Shown: positions 61,457 to 64,000 of the stretch, in pieces
Layout: each line of letters starts with the position of its first letter
Numbering within the stretch: the first letter of the stretch is position 1
NCBI GenBank assembly: GCA_021325355.1
Contig: JAJPHI010000016.1
Coordinates: 39,733-103,732, forward strand
DNA: 64,000 nt
Direction: 5' to 3'
Source: Pseudomonadota bacterium
GTDB lineage: Bacteria > Desulfobacterota > Binatia > Binatales > Binataceae
Position numbers and translations under genes: made by a program
The notes under the pieces: generated by a model
What the model saw: only the letters and a program-made list of their open reading frames with translations
Databases searched by the model: none
Told to the model about the DNA's origin: nothing

Positions 61457-62584
61457 ATGGCTGCTGGCAAGAAGAACAACCGCTACCTGAGCGGCGCGCC
61501 CATCGAACCGCGGGCGATTCGCGGCGACATGAGCGCGGCCGAACTGATCGATAGTGCCTTCATGGCTTACAACGGACGCCGCCTGCGCGAGGCGTGCCGT
61601 CTTTTTGCAGAAAAAATGCTCGAACCCGATACGGTCGTGGGGATGAGCCTGACGGGCGCGCTGACGCCCGCCGGCCTCGGCATGTCATGCATCATTCCGT
61701 TGATCGAAAACGGCTTCGTCGATTGGATCGTCTCGACCGGGGCGAACCTCTACCATGACACGCACTTCGGGCTCGGGCTCAAGCTCTACCAGGGCACGGC
61801 CGAGGCCGACGACGTCGCGCTGCGCGAGTCGGGCGTCGTGCGCATCTACGATATCTTTTTTGACTATCGGGTGCTGCTCTCGACCGACGCCTTCTTTCGC
61901 GAGGTGGCGCGCAACGAGGAATTCCAGCACGCGATGGGTACCGCGGAGTTTCATTACCGGGCGGGGCGCTACGTCGCCGAGCGCGAACGCGTCTTGAAAC
62001 TGCCGCGTCGCTCACTGTTGGCGACGGCCTACGAATACGCCGTGCCGGTCTATACGTCGTCGCCGGGCGACTCCTCGATCGGCATGAACCTGGCCGCGCT
62101 CGAGCTGGAAGGCTATCAGTTGCGGCTCGATCCCCTGGTCGACGTCAACGAGACGGCCGCGATCGTATATTCCGCCAAAGCGAGCGGGGGCAACAGCGCC
62201 GTGTTCATCCTCGGCGGTGGATCGCCCAAGAACTTCATGCTGCAGACCGAGCCGCAAATTCAGGAGGTCATGGGGATCGCGGAGAAGGGTCACGATTATT
62301 TCCTGCAGGTGACCGACGCGCGACCGGATACCGGCGGTCTTTCGGGCGCCACCCCTAACGAAGCGGTAAGTTGGGGTAAAATCGACCCCGATAGATTGCC
62401 GGATTCGGTGGTCTGCTACGTCGATTCGACTGTCGCCCTGCCGCTGATTGCGGCTTATGCGCTTGCCCGGCGCAAGGCGCGCAAGCCGCGCCGCCTGTAT
62501 GACCATCGCGAGGAAATGATGGAGCAGGTCAAGGAGGCTTACGCGAAGGTGCGCAAAAAACGGTCGCGCGCCAAAGCCGCATGA
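61457..62584 (+). CDS. Deoxyhypusine-synthase family protein
   Basis: 375 residues from the ATG at 61457 (CAGGAA upstream). The NAD-binding Rossmann-like core has STGANLYHD and GGGSPKNF. The catalytic Lys of the DHS active-site segment is kept as Lys308 in NEAVSWGKI. Eukaryotic/archaeal DHS transfers aminobutyl from spermidine to eIF5A; bacterial homologues include homospermidine synthase-like enzymes and lack eIF5A. No EF-P or eIF5A gene is adjacent. Reaction inferred only to spermidine-dependent aminobutyl transfer. Confidence 0.85.
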   Translation: MAAGKKNNRYLSGAPIEPRAIRGDMSAAELIDSAFMAYNGRRLREACRLFAEKMLEPDTVVGMSLTGALTPAGLGMSCIIPLIENGFVDWIVSTGANLYHDTHFGLGLKLYQGTAEADDVALRESGVVRIYDIFFDYRVLLSTDAFFREVARNEEFQHAMGTAEFHYRAGRYVAERERVLKLPRRSLLATAYEYAVPVYTSSPGDSSIGMNLAALELEGYQLRLDPLVDVNETAAIVYSAKASGGNSAVFILGGGSPKNFMLQTEPQIQEVMGIAEKGHDYFLQVTDARPDTGGLSGATPNEAVSWGKIDPDRLPDSVVCYVDSTVALPLIAAYALARRKARKPRRLYDHREEMMEQVKEAYAKVRKKRSRAKAA

Positions 62585-62617
62585 ATCCCGACGGCCAGTC
62601 GGCTAGGATCGAACCCA

Positions 62618-63433
62618 ATGACCACCACTTATGATTCCCCTGGAACCATCGGCGACCTCCTGACGGCCGAGCTTGACGCGGCGAAAGCGGCCGCCTTGGA
62701 AGCCGGTGGGATTCTCGAACGTCACTACCGCGAGCGCGGTTTCGAGGTCGCGCAGAAGGGCAAGGACAACCCGGTCACGACGGCCGATTTTGCCGCCGAT
62801 CAGAAGCTCAAGGAGATGCTCCACGGCGGCTTTCCGCATTACGGATGGCTTTCGGAAGAGACCGCCGACGACGGCGCGCGGCTTGGGTTGAGGCGCGTCT
62901 GGATCGTCGACCCGCTCGATGGGACCAAGGAGTTTATCAAAGGCATCCCTGAGTTCGTGGTCGCGATCGCGCTCGCCGAAGGGGGCGTGCCGATTCTCGG
63001 CGTGACGTATAATCCGGTCCGGCACGAGCTCTTCTGGTGCGCGCGCGGGCAGGGTGTTTACCTGAACGACGAGCGCGTCGGCGTGACCCGGCGCGATTCG
63101 CTCGTCGAGGCGACCGTCCTCGCCAGTCGCAGCGAAACCTCGCGCGGCGAATGGAAGGCTTACGAGGGGCTGCTCAAGGTCGATCCAATCGGCAGCGTCG
63201 CCTACAAGCTCGCGCTGGTCGCCGCCGGGCGCGCTGACGCCACCTTCACGCTGACGCCGAAGAGCGAATGGGACGTCGCGGCCGGCACGGCGCTGGTGAC
63301 CGAGGCCGGCGGCCGCGTAACCGACCTCAGCGGTCGCGAATTACGCTTCAACAAAAACTCGGTGAAGCTCCCGGGATTTGTGGCGACGAACGGTCTGATT
63401 CACGAAGCGATCGAGATGATGTTACCGCGCTGA
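62618..63433 (+). CDS. Inositol monophosphatase-family phosphatase (CysQ-like)
   Basis: 271 residues. Metal motif DPLDGTKEFIKGIPEF with preceding SEETADD, and the second motif EWDVAAGTALVTEAGG. This is the lithium-sensitive phosphatase family. The KEF after DGT favours 3'(2'),5'-bisphosphate nucleotidase (CysQ) over inositol phosphatase. It lies 33 bp downstream of the DHS-like gene. Confidence 0.86.
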   Translation: MTTTYDSPGTIGDLLTAELDAAKAAALEAGGILERHYRERGFEVAQKGKDNPVTTADFAADQKLKEMLHGGFPHYGWLSEETADDGARLGLRRVWIVDPLDGTKEFIKGIPEFVVAIALAEGGVPILGVTYNPVRHELFWCARGQGVYLNDERVGVTRRDSLVEATVLASRSETSRGEWKAYEGLLKVDPIGSVAYKLALVAAGRADATFTLTPKSEWDVAAGTALVTEAGGRVTDLSGRELRFNKNSVKLPGFVATNGLIHEAIEMMLPR

Positions 63434-63470
63434 CGCCGCTGCCAGCGCCCGCTGGGGTCAAAAGCCATCG

Positions 63471-63504
63471 CGTCGCCGGCGTCGCGGTATCGACGCCGGC
63501 GACG
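63471..63504. terminator. Perfect 14-bp hairpin between convergent genes
   Basis: CGTCGCCGGCGTCG (63471-63484) is the exact reverse complement of CGACGCCGGCGACG (63491-63504) with loop CGGTAT. It lies between the CysQ-like stop and the tannase-like stop on opposite strands. No T-run. Very stable; probably a bidirectional terminator. Confidence 0.6.
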
Positions 63505-63549
63505 TCGCTGACGCGCCGCGGTTGGTTGGTCTGCGCGCCCCCGCCGAAC

Positions 63550-64000
63550 TTATGGCGCTACGCACGACCACGACGACGCCAGCATATAGGAGCCGCTGCC
63601 GTTGTAAGTCGGCAGCTCAGGCCATGAGCAGAGCGGCATCGTACGCTGCACCGGATTGTTCGGATTATTGTTCTGGTAGTGGGTCGCAATGATAGCGTCC
63701 GGCGCGGTTCCCTGCTCCACCCACGAGCGGACCGCCGGCAGCATATCGAAGGTGTTCGGCCCCGGTCCGCCGGTGCAATGATGCATCCCGGGAACCATGA
63801 ACAGACGCACACTGTCGCTCATATTGGCGCCGAGCACGCTCTGCGCGCTGGTATAAAAATTCTGGCTCACGTAGGGACTCAGCACCGGGTCGCTCCAGCC
63901 GTGGTAGACGATCAGCTTATGACCCAGGTTGGCGAACTTATTGAGGCCCTGCACGTTCGAACCGTCGCTGCCGTTGACTGAGGTGACGTCGTCGACGTCG
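63550..64000 (-). CDS. Tannase/feruloyl esterase family protein, N-terminal part outside window
   Basis: The visible C-terminal 149 residues match the end of PF07519 (tannase, feruloyl esterase, MHET-hydrolase-like): KLIVYHGWSDPVLSPY with the catalytic Asp, FMVPGMHHCTGGPGPNTFD with the catalytic His, and a C-terminal PLCSWPELPTYNGSGSYM disulfide-forming segment. The nucleophile Ser is beyond the edge. The frame is open to base 64000. Such enzymes are secreted and hydrolyse aromatic esters. Confidence 0.85.
   Translation of the reverse strand, partial: DVDDVTSVNGSDGSNVQGLNKFANLGHKLIVYHGWSDPVLSPYVSQNFYTSAQSVLGANMSDSVRLFMVPGMHHCTGGPGPNTFDMLPAVRSWVEQGTAPDAIIATHYQNNNPNNPVQRTMPLCSWPELPTYNGSGSYMLASSWSCVAP

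Noticed and set aside
1..64000. CRISPR array, transposase, integrase, tRNA or rRNA
   Set aside because: No regularly spaced identical repeats, mobile-element genes or tRNA-like T-loop/acceptor pairs were found on either strand by eye.

Overview
This is a GC-rich (roughly 60% or more), gene-dense bacterial chromosome segment. About 60 protein genes are readable. I saw no rRNA, tRNA, CRISPR array, insertion sequence, phage gene or plasmid gene. The gene content suggests a free-living Gram-negative soil or sediment bacterium: a type II secretion system with pseudopilins, outer-membrane-type lipoproteins, three LLM-class (F420-type) oxidoreductases and a deazaflavin nitroreductase-family protein, crotonases, MaoC, methylmalonyl-CoA epimerase, haloalkane dehalogenase and class III alcohol dehydrogenase. 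A deltaproteobacterial-grade lineage such as Desulfobacterota/Binatota would fit, but that placement is inference from gene content only.

Layout. 1-11.1 kb is mostly minus strand: gltX (cut by the window edge), guaA, an ion-channel-like protein, an M1 aminopeptidase, a DHA2 exporter, a deazaflavin-type nitroreductase-family protein and an FAD-linked oxidase. One small secreted protein lies on the plus strand. 11.2-12.5 kb carries a haloalkane dehalogenase and a gamma-glutamylcyclotransferase-like protein. 12.5-17.6 kb is a minus-strand run nadA - NrtR-like regulator - PCYCGC protein - sensor kinase - NtrC-type regulator. 17.7-24.7 kb holds a KimA/APC transporter and folD, divergent from gcvT-gcvPA-gcvPB (no gcvH). 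25-32.7 kb is a catabolic/redox region: VOC protein, nitroreductase, class III ADH, MaoC, two LLM oxidoreductases, SnoaL-like protein, SDR.

33.1-37.1 kb is the most unusual part. Two related secreted, cysteine-rich, lysozyme/transglycosylase-like proteins flank an O-antigen ligase/polymerase-type membrane protein on the opposite strand. The polymerase-like gene has a good candidate sigma-54 promoter. Immediately beside it, 37.1-46.3 kb is a ten-gene type II secretion operon (gspE-F-G-H-I-J-K-L-M-N), preceded by a lipoprotein gene. The secretin gene gspD and gspC are not in the window.

47-53.6 kb has two crotonases, a third LLM oxidoreductase, and an ECF sigma / zinc-finger anti-sigma / unknown / DUF3106 operon divergent from a secreted protein made of three 65-residue repeats. 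53.7-64 kb carries a DUF4412-like protein, a flippase-like membrane protein, a TPR protein followed by methylmalonyl-CoA epimerase, a HAD hydrolase, a double-VOC protein, a methyltransferase, a deoxyhypusine-synthase-like enzyme, a CysQ/IMPase phosphatase and the C-terminal end of a tannase/feruloyl esterase.

Many genes are translationally coupled (ATGA, GTGA or TAATG overlaps), especially in the gsp and sigma-factor operons. Two hairpins have clear T-tracts. Several other gene ends carry strong GC-only hairpins without one.
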